Positions 44,071 through 55,364 of a DNA stretch of 64,000 nt are shown one piece after another. The DNA is from Lepiota brunneoincarnata. Lineage: Eukaryota; Basidiomycota; Agaricomycetes; Agaricales; Agaricaceae. The position numbers and the translations under genes were made by a program. The DNA lies in assembly GCA_023014365.1 (NCBI GenBank), contig JAEBUN010000010.1:186001-250000 (forward strand). Direction: 5' to 3'. The notes under the pieces are model-generated. The model saw nothing but the letters and a program-made list of their open reading frames with translations. It searched no databases and was not told where the DNA came from. Numbering within the stretch: position 1 is the first letter of the stretch; each line of letters begins with the position of its first letter.

Positions 44071-46303
44071 TAGTCAACCTGGCCCTGCCACCAATACCAT
44101 TGACAACCAACCAGACAGGACCAACAGTCCTTATATCATCCAGCATACCTTCCTTCCCTCCAATCAACCTGAAATATGATCCATCCTTCTACATGAAGTT
44201 CCCTTTCATATTACCAGAACCTGTCTTAAATGCAGTCCAGCGATGGTACCCCTGGTCGACACTTGCTGGAAGACATTTACTGCTCTTCTGTATCACAAGC
44301 ACCTTGTCTATGACCAAACAACAGAATTCCAAGAACTATGCACCACATTCTTTCTAGCGCAACAGAGGAACAGGACCACACTACCATTTCTGCCATGTTA
44401 TCAACCACTCTCACCGAATTCCTGTTTGAGAGTCTGATCCCAAGCCCGAGCAATGGAAGCAGAAGTCAGGACCACCCTGTCCTACCTATCGGGACCACCA
44501 CCCAACCTTCCAACCCTCCCATGGTGGATACAAATAACCAACCACCAAGTGCTATACAAGTTATATTTGCTTCTAATGACGCCCCCACCGATGAAAAGGT
44601 AGAAACTTTCGTAGGTTTTAATATAGATAGGGGGCTCGTTTTCACTAAGCTTAGCCGCTATTCGATAAGCTTAAGCTAATACAAGTGGAATGAGATAGAT
44701 AATGAACAGTTTCGTCTTTTAGGGTGTTCTGGGGGTGCGTTCTGACAGCGAAATTCAAGAGAGTAGTGTTTTTAGAGGTTAACGAACAGCCGTTGAAGTT
44801 ATCTTAGCCGTACGGTGCAACAATGAAAGGACAATCCCTGTCAATTCAAAGCGCTGGGTCTCTGGTCTCTGGTCTCTGGTCTCTGAACTCTGGTCTCTGT
44901 CTCTGTCTCTGTCTCTAGCACTCTGGAACTCTAAACTCTGAACTCTGGTCTCTGTCTCTGTCCCTGGGTTGGTCGACGACCGAAGAAATCACACTTAACG
45001 ACGCACACTAAATAGCCCTCTGAAACCGTTCTTGATCACGGCTCGCAGACTTGCGTGTGGAAGCGGGGGTGAGACCTCTTTTCTCCACGAACAAGTGCGA
45101 CTGTATTTATATTGTTTAGATACATACGAGAGATAGTAAATATGAAATAGAAAACAATAAGCTTAATTGTTACAGGCACTGTAGAACATTTTGGAAGGTT
45201 CGGCAGCATTTCTACCTCACCCTGGGTTATGGGTTTTTCTCTGATTAACGAATGGCAATCCAGCCAGATGTGCTCCGTGCTCGGCTGCATTATTCTGCGT
45301 CCAGGCGAGCGCGTTAAGTTTCCGGATCAATTATGATCGGAATGTATAGCGGATGGACAATCCCTTGATCCGTTGTAATTAATCTCAGTTAAGCAGAATG
45401 CCGAAGTGCCGGGACCCACAAAGCACTCGTTAATTAGGAGTCTTTGATGTTTCTAGGGTTTTGGGCATCGGGTATTGCCTCCCGAACGTTGGACGTTCCG
45501 TTCCGTGGTCCGGTCATCATTATTGAACTTGCTATAGACGTAATACGCCTGCGACAGCCGCTAGGTACATTCTTTTATGTTCAAACGCATTCGGGTTCAT
45601 CAGAAAACTGCTCATAAGGTCCCTGGATGCGACCGGGGTATACTCGATAGGCTATGTAGAGTCCTGAATCCCTCCGGAGAGCGTTCTGATAGCTTGGTTC
45701 ACTAAGCTTAGTGATAATGAGCTGGTTTGAACACTTCCGAGGCTCGAATATCCTCAGTTCGGTTGAACTGGCTACTACGGGATATAGTACCAATCCTCTA
45801 TAGAGTTCTTTAATGATATAGCCAATGATTCTATGTAGAGAATCATTCTGGAGTACGGAATTCATGTATAGGTGTGAAATCGGCGTACCACCGGGACTAC
45901 CACCAATCACTTATCCAACACCAGAACTTGCTGCCATTGATTCAGCCATATCAAGGTAGGATGCCTGCGCTACCAATGTCAATATTGTCGAAAGATTGCC
46001 CCTGGCCATTATGAGAAGCACTGCGAATGAAACCCTTACCAACATCAACCTGCAAGTATGGTATCTGGCTTGTATTGCCACCCATGAGGAATACCAAGCA
46101 GAGCTCAATCCCTCACATGCAAAACCACAAACAACAATATTCGACACATTATTGCAAACACCGAGCAGCGCCCCACCTCAGCCAGACCCCTCCGCACCTG
46201 AATTCAAGGTGCCCCCGTCATCATTCTGGCCACCAACGCCACCACCACATCTACTGGCAGAAGCCACCAACTTTCTGAATCGGTCCTTCAACACACCCAT
46301 CTC
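43955..46303 (+). pseudogene. Element C ORF3 (split by repeat W, fused to T tail)
   Basis: Homologous to ORF3 of A from its start inside pol to about 46303, with repeat W at 44592-45890. After 46303 the sequence no longer matches A but matches the 3' end of family T. Confidence 0.75.
44592..45890 (-). repeat. Repeat W copy 2, minus strand, internally deleted
   Basis: 1,299 bp, the reverse complement of copy 1, with ends TGAAAAGGT and GGCGTACCA on the plus strand. Flanks ccga (44588-44591) and ccgg (45891-45894) fit a 4-bp duplication with one change. About 343 bp of copy 1 are missing between two ATTCC repeats (38351-38355 and 38694-38698). Confidence 0.72.
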
Positions 46304-47167
46304 CACAGAACCCCTACCCCTACCTTTTCACCCGTTGTTCCCCCTCAACCAGACTCCACCGACCAACCCCAGATCAACTACTGCAAACCAAATTACCTAG
46401 CCAAATACCTGGAAGAAGGAAACTAATGAGTTGTAATGGAAAACAACTGTTATGAACAGTCCAGACCGGGAGGAACAAGAACTATTGTTTGACTTTACAA
46501 GATGGGTACAGGAGACTACAGACCAATTACGGGCACAAGAATACGAAGACGAGGAAGGGGAATATTACACCGCCATGCAGGACCTGGCGAGAGAAGCAGG
46601 AATGGAGATAACCTTGGAGGATATATTGGAATACCCCGAGGACGAGGAAGATAACCATGGATCAACCGACCCAACCTCCGATACGGATGGAAGCACTGAG
46701 AGAATGGAGAGCGAGAACGGAGAGGACTCCATGGAGATACAATCGGGAGAAGAAGATTATGAGTCAGAGGAAAGCGATGGAACGTCGCACAGCAGTAACA
46801 AGAGTACTGACTCATTGTAATATAAATAACATTAGGATGCCATCAGCCAGGATGTGCATCATGGTCAGGACTGCGCACGACCAGTAGAACAGCCAAGTAA
46901 CCTATAACGAGTATATAGCACCTCATAGGTATATAAGGCCTGTACAAGTAGAGATTAAAGCCCTAAGCTTTAATCTTGTTAACAGCGGTCGTTTACCTCT
47001 CTGCCTTAACTTGGCGTCTTCCCTCGTTATCTCATTGAGCGCGATCCACTAAGCTCTATAAGGCCAACTGTCTCGGACACCTTGTAGAGTGATTGAAGGC
47101 CGTCTCCAGTTATCCTCGGATACAGAAGGAGCACGGATCATAACAACAACTCTAGAAATGGACCTAA
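46304..47167 (+). pseudogene. T3: 3' end of a family T element, with solo LTR
   Basis: Bases 46304-46447 and 47146-47167 match the stretch between ORF3 and the 3' LTR of other T copies (compare 48570-48747). They are separated by the solo LTR-A at 46448-47145. Confidence 0.75.
46448..47145 (+). repeat. Solo LTR-A with target duplication
   Basis: 698 bp, with acaac at 46443-46447 and 47146-47150. Its LTR ORF (46452-46820) is 122 codons and open. Confidence 0.95.
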
Positions 47168-47550
47168 TGTTATCAGAAGTCTATTCAGAAGGACAGTTAT
47201 TTTTAGTTTATATTCCCATATCACTATGAAACCATCAGTAGTGTACATCAGAAGGACTATTCCTAGTTATGCCTCATGTTTCTTATCTCTGACTCATAGT
47301 TACTCTGGTCTGGATAATTATAGTAAGAGTATAGCCACACTTAGGAGTATATAAGGATACAGTACAATACCTTGTATCCTTATCTTAGTGTTATAAAGTT
47401 CTTGCCTCCTATACCTCTTTGCCATAACCAGCTGGACTTATAGTGCTCCATCGTCTCCAAGTCATGCTTAGTAGGACAGGACCAAGTCTGTATAGACATC
47501 CTGTGTTGAACTCTGTGCTACTCAAGAGCGAACCCCTAACCCAGGTAATA
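47168..47550 (+). repeat. LTR-T, 3' LTR of T3
   Basis: 383 bp, TGTTATCAGAAG...CCAGGTAATA; the usual final CA has become TA. It abuts directly the middle of another ORF3. Confidence 0.82.
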
Positions 47551-48747
47551 CCTGACCCCAATGCTACCCCAGAACCCATAGCCACCCCAGCCGCCTCCCT
47601 CAGATTCCACTCAGCTGGAGTATGACCATTGAGATCAGATCACCCTTCTAACAGAGATCTGTGCAAGGCTGCCACCAGTCAAACCTTTACTAATAAATTG
47701 GAACACTCTCCAATTTCAGAATATGACTGACAACTCTGGTCCAACTACACCCACCACATACAACAGACTAAGGCTCTCACTGCTGCATACGATACACAAT
47801 GAGCCTGGGCAGAATCACTCAAGGAACTTCTCCAAACACAATTGGGCCTCATGTCCAAAGTGTCAAAGAACATCCCCAAATGAGATGAGGTACATTCCTC
47901 AAAGCCCCCCACCGCAACCATTTCCCCCACTACCACAACAACCTCTCCCCCCATCACCACCACCACTCCCAATAAGGGAAAGAAACCCATCAACCCCAGG
48001 AACCCATTCAGAAATATTGCCCCCACCAGAAACACCACCCACACCATTCCCAATAATGACATCCCAATTTGGAACTCCCCCAATCCCATTCACTCATGAA
48101 CCAACCCCTGAATCACTGACTGATCCATCTGCATTCAATGTAATCATACCAGACATTGGGCTATGGACTGCCCACAGTTTGCCTGCCTGGGATGCAAGCA
48201 ATATGCCCCAGGACATTACTCATATGACTGCATCAAATACCAATGCCCCCATTGCACAGCTTTCCAACCCTGCCATAAATGGACCAAATGTCCAGCTTGG
48301 AAGACCCAACACACCCCTTACTCCAGAAACTCAGCAACCCATCCCTCGATTACCCCCACAACTCACAATTAATACATCGACCCCACTAACAACAACTATT
48401 ATGAGGAATGTTACAACAAGATTGCTGAATCAAACATTACAGGAGAACCATGCAGTACCTTCTGAAGAAAACCAAACCATCCCAATAGAAGAAAGAACAG
48501 AAAGTCCCCACTTTAGATGACTTCTCTATGACATCTTTTACCCAGGATAATCCCCATCCCCAGAAACTGCCACCACACTTGACCTTCACAGAACCCCCAC
48601 ACCTACCTTCTCTCCCATTATTCCCCCTCAACCAGACTCCACCAAAAACCCCCAAATCAAGTATTACAAACCCCATTACCTTGCCAAATACCCCAAAGAA
48701 GGAAACTAACAAGTTGTGATGGAAAACAACTCTCAGAACAAACCTAA
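47551..48747 (+). pseudogene. T4: family T ORF3 remnant and 3' end
   Basis: Starts in the middle of ORF3 (PNATPEP block), continues through FHSAGV, the helical region, HWAMDC, CLGCKQYAPGHYSYDC and CPHC...C, and ends with NITGEP near 48450. The frame is broken by several stops. An overlapping frame is open for 265 codons (47723-48520), as in the A copies. The tail to 48747 is noncoding 3' sequence. Confidence 0.78.
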
Positions 48748-48954
48748 TGTTATCAGAATTCCACATCAGAAGGACACTTATGTTTTGTTTACTCTCTCAC
48801 ATCAAATGTCACTATGAAACAATCAGTAGTGTATATCAGAAGGACTATATTTATCTTATGACTTGTTCTCTTATCTCTGACTCATAATTACTCAGGTCCA
48901 CACATTTATAGTAGGAGCATAGCCACACTTAGTATTATATAAGGATACAGTACA
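48748..48954 (+). repeat. LTR-T, truncated by element B
   Basis: Starts TGTTATCAGAATTCC and breaks off at 48954, where the 5' LTR of B begins. The missing half is not found to the right of B. Confidence 0.82.
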
Positions 48955-49656
48955 TGTTATGAACAGTCCAGACCGGGAGGAACAAGAACTATTGTTTGAC
49001 TTTACAAGATGGGTACAGGAGACTACAGACCAACTACGGGCACAAGAATACGAAGACGAGGAAGGGGAATATTACACCGCCATGCAGGACCTGGCGAGAG
49101 AAGCAGGAATGGAGATAACCTTGGAGGATATATTGGAATACCCCGAGGATGAGGAAGATAACCATGGATCAACCGACCCAACCTCCGATACGGATGGAAG
49201 CACTGAGAGAATGGAGAGCGAGAACGGAGAGGACTCCATGGAGATACAATCGGGAGAAGAAGATTATGAGTCAGAGGAAAGCGATGGAACATCGCACAGC
49301 AGTAGCAAGAGTACTGACTCATTGTAATATAAATAACACTAGGATGCCATCAGCCAGGATGTGCATCATGGTCAGGACTGCGCACGACCAGTAGAACAGC
49401 CAAGTAACCTATAACGAGTATATAGCACCTCGTAGGTATATAAGGCCTGTACAAGTAGAGATTAAAGCCTTAAGCTTTAATCTTGTTAACAGCGGTCGTT
49501 TATGTACCTCTCTGCCTTAACTTGGCGTCTTCCCTCGTTATCTCATTGAGCGCGATCCACTAAGCTCTATAAGGCCAACCGTCTCGGACACCTTGTAGAG
49601 TGATTGAAGGCCATCTCCAGTTATCCTCGGATACAGAAGGAGCACGGATCATAACA
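48955..49656 (+). repeat. 5' LTR of element B (LTR-A)
   Basis: 702 bp. TATATAA at 49437-49443 and the self-primer AAGCTTTAATCT at 49472-49483 are 35 nt apart. A 4-base insertion near 49502 creates an ATG in the leader. The LTR ORF 48959-49327 is open. Confidence 0.95.
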
Positions 49657-49658
49657 TT

Positions 49659-49670
49659 AGATTAAAGCTT
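49659..49670 (+). promoter_or_regulatory. Self-primed primer-binding site of element B
   Basis: AGATTAAAGCTT, complementary over 12 nt to 49472-49483, two bases after the LTR. Confidence 0.75.
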
Positions 49671-50583
49671 CCTTTGGACAACCTCCATCGTACACCCCGT
49701 GGTATCGGTACGCCTTGTCGCTACCCTTCCACACCGACAGACAATACGCTTTATCGCTATCCGAGTGTCAACCGTATCTGACGACACGCCTTGTCGCTGT
49801 CCGGTGGTACACCCCCGTAGAGCAGGCCACCATACCCTCTACACCCTTGGTCAGACGCACCGAAAGCGTTGATAGGTCATCCACACCTTTAAATGTTGAT
49901 TGGGATAACGCACCCGTAAGCATTGTATACAGGACATCCGCACCTTCAAGCGTCGATTGGGATAATGCACCCGCAAGCGTTGTTTATTCACCCTCACCTT
50001 CACCTTCGACTTCTTCCCTCTTCACCCTGTCTACAAACCAAAACGACCCCCTTGCCACCGACTACGAAGAATCTAACAGTTCTGACTGGTCGACAACCGA
50101 CTCCGAACCTGACTTCACACCCCCTCCACCACGGACCCTAAAAGGAAAACAAAACCTACACCCCTCACTCGTTCACCCTCTGGTTCCGCACCGTACCCTA
50201 CACAACCTACCGAGAGAGTTCAACGTCGAACAGAAGACCCAGGATACCCAGCACCCCCAGCATCAGTTCTTCAATCCCTACCTAAACAACCACCACCTGA
50301 AAGAACTGCCACCTCTACCCGCTCAAAGCTCGGGGAGCCGATTCATAGAACATCTACCCCATCCTCCGGTCCTCAACCCTCAACAAGTACAAGAACTAGC
50401 GACAACACTTCGCAACAGAAACCCCCAAGAACATTCTCACCCCCCACATCACCACTTGGATCACCGGTACACTCACCGCCTCGATCCAGTTCCCCTGTAC
50501 AATCCGAACCATCCGAAGTTAGCCCCACTACCGGGTCTATTCACACTTCCGACGAGGAATCCACAACCTCTGACATTAACAAT
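49671..50583 (+). other. Element B leader with tandem repeat
   Basis: Same leader as in A, with the 76-bp segment kept. Three ATGs are present (near 49502, 49893 and 49964), each absent from A. One frame, without its own ATG start, is open from 49715 through the leader and on in the +1 frame of gag to 51613. Confidence 0.65.
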
Positions 50584-51708
50584 ATGGCCTCCTCCGCAAA
50601 AATCAATACACCCCCAACCTTTAACAGAGAGACCGACTACTTCCGCCTCTGGAAGGATGCAGTACAACTATACATCGATGCAAAACCAGGAGCCTTTTCC
50701 GATGACAAAACCAAGATACAATTCGCCCTTTCATACATGTCCACTGGCCCCGCCGCAACATGGAGAGGAGCATTCTTGGAATCAAACAAAGAACTTGATG
50801 GAAGCCAGACCCTTCCGACATGGAAGAAATTTCTCGAAGGACTCGATACATCCTTCGCCCCAAACAACGTCCCCGCCGACGCAATGGACAGAATCCGCCA
50901 CCTCAAACAGAATGGATGATATATCGACGATTACATATCCCAGTTCCAGATACTTGCCTATCAGGCCGACCTTGGAGATGGAGTGGCGGCGGTCAACTAT
51001 TTCAAGAACGGGCTGGATCGCCCTGTCGCAATCAAGACGATTAGCCTCAATCCAGGAAACAAACTCAGCGACTGGTTCAAGCAAGCTCGAACAGCATATC
51101 AGATACTACAAACTCAACGCAACTATATGCAAACTCGAGGAACTCCCTCGTTTCCAACGACTTTGCGCACTCGCCCATTTAAAGGGAAAAGAAATGCTTT
51201 TGCGCGCCGTGTCCCACTGCCCTATCAAGCAACAGACCCTAACGCAATGGATATTGACCAACTCGCCGAAGCAGTCTACAACCTCGACTTTGAGGACGAG
51301 TCAGATCTACTCGCCGAGGAAGCTGATGAAAACGAGGAGACCGAAGAAGACAGACTCCACCAGTTGGTACAAGAATGCACCCGCGAAGCCCTCAATGCAA
51401 TCCTCACGGACGCCCAAAGAAAGGATCTCAAAGAAAAGAGATGCTTCAACTGCCGCAAGACTGGACACTTCGCCCGCGAATGCCCCACCAAGAAGACAAT
51501 ATATCGCCGATCCAAATTACCCCGCAATTTGGATGCCAGAAACCGGTCAAATGCGATATCCAGAAGAAGACAAGCAAGCTACAGGAAAAAGAACTTGCTA
51601 TACAACATACTAGAAGATGCAACCGACGAAGAAGTCGAGGACATCTACGAACATTTTGCAAATGAATCCAACCACCCAGATGCCCCTCTGGTTAAGGATT
51701 TTGCCTAA
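50584..51708 (+). pseudogene. gag: Element B gag, one nonsense mutation
   Basis: ATG 50584 to TAA 51706-51708, 375 codons including one TGA at 50917-50919 (CGA in A). The capsid domain is identical in layout to A, and the zinc knuckle reads CFNCRKTGHFAREC. A and B have their gag stops at different places, so neither stop is ancestral. Confidence 0.9.
51696..51702 (+). promoter_or_regulatory. Probable -1 frameshift site of element B (GGATTTT)
   Basis: Same heptamer and same distance to the gag stop (51706-51708) as in A. Pol is open in the -1 frame from here to 55364. Confidence 0.75.
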
Positions 51709-54700
51709 GGAGACTAGCCACCACATCTAGCCCTCCACAAAGACCTCCTTCCCTTTCCTATTCACAAAATGATATTAATGTTGTAAAGTTACAGGAATCG
51801 TCAGCACGCATAATACATCTACCCTGTCGAATCCGGAAACACAAGTTCACTAAGAAAGGACCCGAAAGCGTGGAACTACTCACCCTACTCGACTCAGGAG
51901 CAGCAGGAAACTTCATTGACCCCGGAATGGTCAAACAACATTCATTCAAAACAACACCCCTCGATCGACCCATCGAAGTACGAAATGCCGATGGATCTGT
52001 TAACGAAAATGGAACAGCCACCCACTACACGACCCTCAACCTAACGGTTAACGGGAAGAATATGGAGATCAAACCAAAAGTAGTCTCCCTCGGAAGCCCA
52101 AGACTCATCCTTGGATTCCCTTGGCTTGCAGAACACAACCCAGACATCGACTGGGATGCCAAACAACTACGCTGGAGAAACGAACGTTGGGACAACACTA
52201 TATTCCGAGAACTCATCCAATCCATGGAACCCGATTGGATCTACAACGACCAACTCAACCACATCTCCACACTAGAGCCCACAAGCTTCGAAGAAATCAA
52301 CTTCAAAGCCTCCGCATCACAATTCCTCGCCGTACAACACGGAGAAAAGAAAAACGACGACCCAAGAAAAGTCGTACCCACGGAATTCCACGAATACCTC
52401 CCAGTATTTAGCAAGAAACAAGCCGAACGATTCCCCCCACAACGACCATGGGATCACAAAATTGAACTCAAGGAATCATTCAAACCAATTGCCATGAAGT
52501 CCTACCGACTCTCCCTCAATGAAGAAAAGGAACTCGACACGTTCCTAGAAGAAAACCTTCAAAAGGGATACATTCGACCATCCGAATCGCCAATGGCATC
52601 ACCTTTCTTCTTCGTAGGAAAGAAAGATGGAAAACTACGCCCCTGTCAAGATTACAGGTACCTCAACGAGCATACCGTCAAAAATGCATACAACCTCCCC
52701 CTCATCTCTCATATTCTCGACAAACTTCGAGGATCAAAGTACTTTACCAAACTCGACGTACGAGCAGGATACAACAACATCCACATACGCAAAGGAGATG
52801 AATGGAAAGGAGCCTTCAGGACACTCCGAGGATTATTCGAACCCACAGTTATGTTCTTTGGAATGTGTAACTCCCCAGCAACATTCCAAACCATGATGGA
52901 CTCATTATTCCGAAAACTCATCGACAATGGAGGAGTAATCGTTTACATGGACGACATCCTCATTCATGCAAAAACAAAACAAGAACTTCGACGCCTCACA
53001 AGAGAAGTACTCAAGATACTCAAGGACAATGATCTATACCTCAAAACCGAGAAATGCGAATTCGAACGACAACGACTCAAATATCTAGGAGTTATTATCA
53101 CTCCTGACTCAGTTTCGATGGACCCAGCAAAGCTCAAAGGCATCGCTGAATGGCCAACACCAACTACCCCGCGCGACGTACGAAAATTCATAGGATTTTG
53201 CAACTTCTATCGAAAATTCATACACCAATACGCCACATGGGCAAAACCTCTCAATGCCCTAATGTCCAAAACCAAGAAATTCGAATGGACAGAAGAATGC
53301 CAGAATGCCTTCGATACTCTCAAGAGGAAATTCCAAAGCGAACCGGTATTAATGGTCCCCGACCGAGACAAACCCTTCGAAATCGAATGCGACGCATCAC
53401 TATTTGCATCAGGAGCAGTCCTACTTCAACGCGACAACAATGGAGTTAAACACCCAGTCGCATACTTCTCAAAAGGATTCTCACCAGCCGAACGCAACTA
53501 TCACTGCTCCGAACAGGAACTCTTCGCCATTATCCAAGCACTCAAAGAATGGCGTCACCACATAGAAGGATCATCACACAAGACCATCGTATGGTCAGAC
53601 CACGACAACCTTCGCCGCTGGAGAAAACCTGAAGACCTCAGCAGAAGACAAGCCCGATGGATTGCCTACATGCAACGATTTGACATCAAAATCCGACATA
53701 TCCCTGGAAAGAAAAATGGACCAGCAGATGCCCTTTCCAGACGACCCGATCATGAACCCAAGACAAGAGACAACAAACAGGTCGTTGCACTCCCTGACAA
53801 ATTCTTCACCCCAGAACAGCCACAACATATCCATATTATCGACGAAAATACTAAACAGGAAATAAAAGAGCTGTGGAAGAAAAAGAAACAGACCGACATC
53901 GCCCAAGAAGATGACTCAGGACACCCACGTGTTCAAGGAAAACTATTTATACCACAAGATTTACACCTCAGACGCCGCTTACTGCAAAGAGTACACAACT
54001 CACCCACCGCAGGACACCCTGGAATCGCAGAAACAACTAGAAAACTCCAGGAATACGCCTACTGGCCTGGGATGCGATCATTTGTCAAAAACTATGTCAA
54101 AGGATGTGGTGCTTGCCAACAATACAAGATCAATCGCCACCCCCTAAAACCACCGCTTCAACCTATCCCTGGACCCCATTCTACCCGTCCATTCTCAAAC
54201 ATCTCGATGGATCTTATCACAGACCTACCCCCGGACGGACCCCATGATTCTATACTGGTCGTGGTCGACCAGCTTACGAAGGGGATAATTCTAGAACCTA
54301 CTGCGAAAACCACCAACGCGGACAAGATCGCCGAAATTCTTATCAAATGGCTATTCTCTAGATTTGGCCTTCCTGAGAAAGTTCTCAGTGATCGCGACCC
54401 CAGATTCGCTGCCAAATCCATGAAAGAATTCTACAAACAACTCGGAATCGAACAAGCACTCTCTACTGCCTACCACCCCCAGACAGACGGACAAACAGAG
54501 CGATTCAATCAAGAAATAGAACTCTACCTTGGCATCTATTGCTCATCGAACCCGAACAAATGGGTAAAGGCACTCCCACTCCTGGAATATGTCCACAACT
54601 CGAAAACACATGCCGGACACCAACATACCCCATTTGAACTCCTCTATGGATCAAGCCCCAAAGGATTTCCGACCTCCGAGGAGCCAACGAACATTCCAGC

Positions 54701-55364
54701 AATAGGAGAGAAGTTTAAATACCTCGCCAAGATATGCCAAGAAGCCCAAGCTGCACATGAACAAGCCAGACTAAAAATGGCTGCAAGATATAACTGGCCA
54801 GATATCAATCTAAAAGTTGGACAGAAGGTTTGGCTCGACAACCGCAACCTCCCAATTCAGTACGCCTCAAAGAAACTGGCCCAACGCCGAGAAGGTCCCT
54901 TCACTATAACAAGAAAACTCGGACCTGTAACCTATGAACTAAAATTACCCATCAAATGGAAGATCCACAACAAGTTTCATGCGAGCCTCCTAATGCCTGC
55001 AGAAGAGAATGACACACATGGGGAATACAACACAGCCCCACCACCCGACCTTGTAAATGGAGAAGAAGAATACGAGGTCGAGTCAATACTGCACCACAGA
55101 AAATTCCGGAACAAGTATCAATTCCTAGTCAGATGGAAAGGATACCTTCCCACCGAGGATTCCTGGGAGCCAGAAGCAAACCTGGAGAATGCCAAAGAAG
55201 TCATTGAAGAATATAAAAGGGCCCACAAATTAGACAACCCCACCAATGACCCAACCACCCAACACTCGAGCAACCACTCCAGACCTCCCAGAGCCAGACA
55301 ACGATGGACGCCTTCTCATCCGGGAAAGAATCATATCCCTGGCGAACCGCGTCACAGGAAATAG
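51696..55364 (+). CDS. pol: Element B Pol polyprotein, intact
   Basis: One open frame of about 1,222 codons from the heptamer. Numbering from codon 51870: protease D-S-G at 8-10, RT YMDD at 359-362, RNase H first Asp at 508, integrase zinc domain from about 709 (H...HPG...CGACQ), catalytic Asp 781, Asp 841 and Glu 877 (exact D,D35E spacing), GPF motif, and chromodomain from about 1068 to 1118 (EYEVESIL, VRWKGY, EDSWEP). All catalytic residues that I can check are present. Protease is expected to cut the polyprotein, and the chromodomain probably directs integration to marked chromatin. It is likely enzymatically competent, but the gag stop would limit synthesis. Confidence 0.95.
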   Translation, partial: GFCLRRLATTSSPPQRPPSLSYSQNDINVVKLQESSARIIHLPCRIRKHKFTKKGPESVELLTLLDSGAAGNFIDPGMVKQHSFKTTPLDRPIEVRNADGSVNENGTATHYTTLNLTVNGKNMEIKPKVVSLGSPRLILGFPWLAEHNPDIDWDAKQLRWRNERWDNTIFRELIQSMEPDWIYNDQLNHISTLEPTSFEEINFKASASQFLAVQHGEKKNDDPRKVVPTEFHEYLPVFSKKQAERFPPQRPWDHKIELKESFKPIAMKSYRLSLNEEKELDTFLEENLQKGYIRPSESPMASPFFFVGKKDGKLRPCQDYRYLNEHTVKNAYNLPLISHILDKLRGSKYFTKLDVRAGYNNIHIRKGDEWKGAFRTLRGLFEPTVMFFGMCNSPATFQTMMDSLFRKLIDNGGVIVYMDDILIHAKTKQELRRLTREVLKILKDNDLYLKTEKCEFERQRLKYLGVIITPDSVSMDPAKLKGIAEWPTPTTPRDVRKFIGFCNFYRKFIHQYATWAKPLNALMSKTKKFEWTEECQNAFDTLKRKFQSEPVLMVPDRDKPFEIECDASLFASGAVLLQRDNNGVKHPVAYFSKGFSPAERNYHCSEQELFAIIQALKEWRHHIEGSSHKTIVWSDHDNLRRWRKPEDLSRRQARWIAYMQRFDIKIRHIPGKKNGPADALSRRPDHEPKTRDNKQVVALPDKFFTPEQPQHIHIIDENTKQEIKELWKKKKQTDIAQEDDSGHPRVQGKLFIPQDLHLRRRLLQRVHNSPTAGHPGIAETTRKLQEYAYWPGMRSFVKNYVKGCGACQQYKINRHPLKPPLQPIPGPHSTRPFSNISMDLITDLPPDGPHDSILVVVDQLTKGIILEPTAKTTNADKIAEILIKWLFSRFGLPEKVLSDRDPRFAAKSMKEFYKQLGIEQALSTAYHPQTDGQTERFNQEIELYLGIYCSSNPNKWVKALPLLEYVHNSKTHAGHQHTPFELLYGSSPKGFPTSEEPTNIPAIGEKFKYLAKICQEAQAAHEQARLKMAARYNWPDINLKVGQKVWLDNRNLPIQYASKKLAQRREGPFTITRKLGPVTYELKLPIKWKIHNKFHASLLMPAEENDTHGEYNTAPPPDLVNGEEEYEVESILHHRKFRNKYQFLVRWKGYLPTEDSWEPEANLENAKEVIEEYKRAHKLDNPTNDPTTQHSSNHSRPPRARQRWTPSHPGKNHIPGEPRHRK

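Larger units (their letters stand above)
36030..46303 (+). mobile_element. Element C: old family A copy, split by two W repeats
   Basis: The 5' LTR (36030-36739) is followed by the family A primer site (36742-36753), leader, gag, pol and part of ORF3, with the same order as A and B. Repeat W is inserted at 38322-39964 (in gag) and 44592-45890 (in ORF3). Many CpG sites of A and B are TpG or CpA here, and at least six CGA codons became TGA. There is no 3' LTR: at about 46303 the sequence changes to the 3' end of a family T element. It is flanked on the left by tgaac, with no matching partner on the right. Confidence 0.88.

Noticed and set aside
44870..44960. CTCTGGT and CTCTGT repeats as a possible CRISPR array
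   Set aside because: Short tandem repeats without spacers, inside repeat W, in what is evidently a eukaryotic genome.
36030..47145. LTRs at 36030-36739 and 46448-47145 as the two ends of one element
   Set aside because: The right-hand LTR has its own target duplication (acaac on both sides), so it is a solo LTR. The left one has tgaac on its left with no partner.
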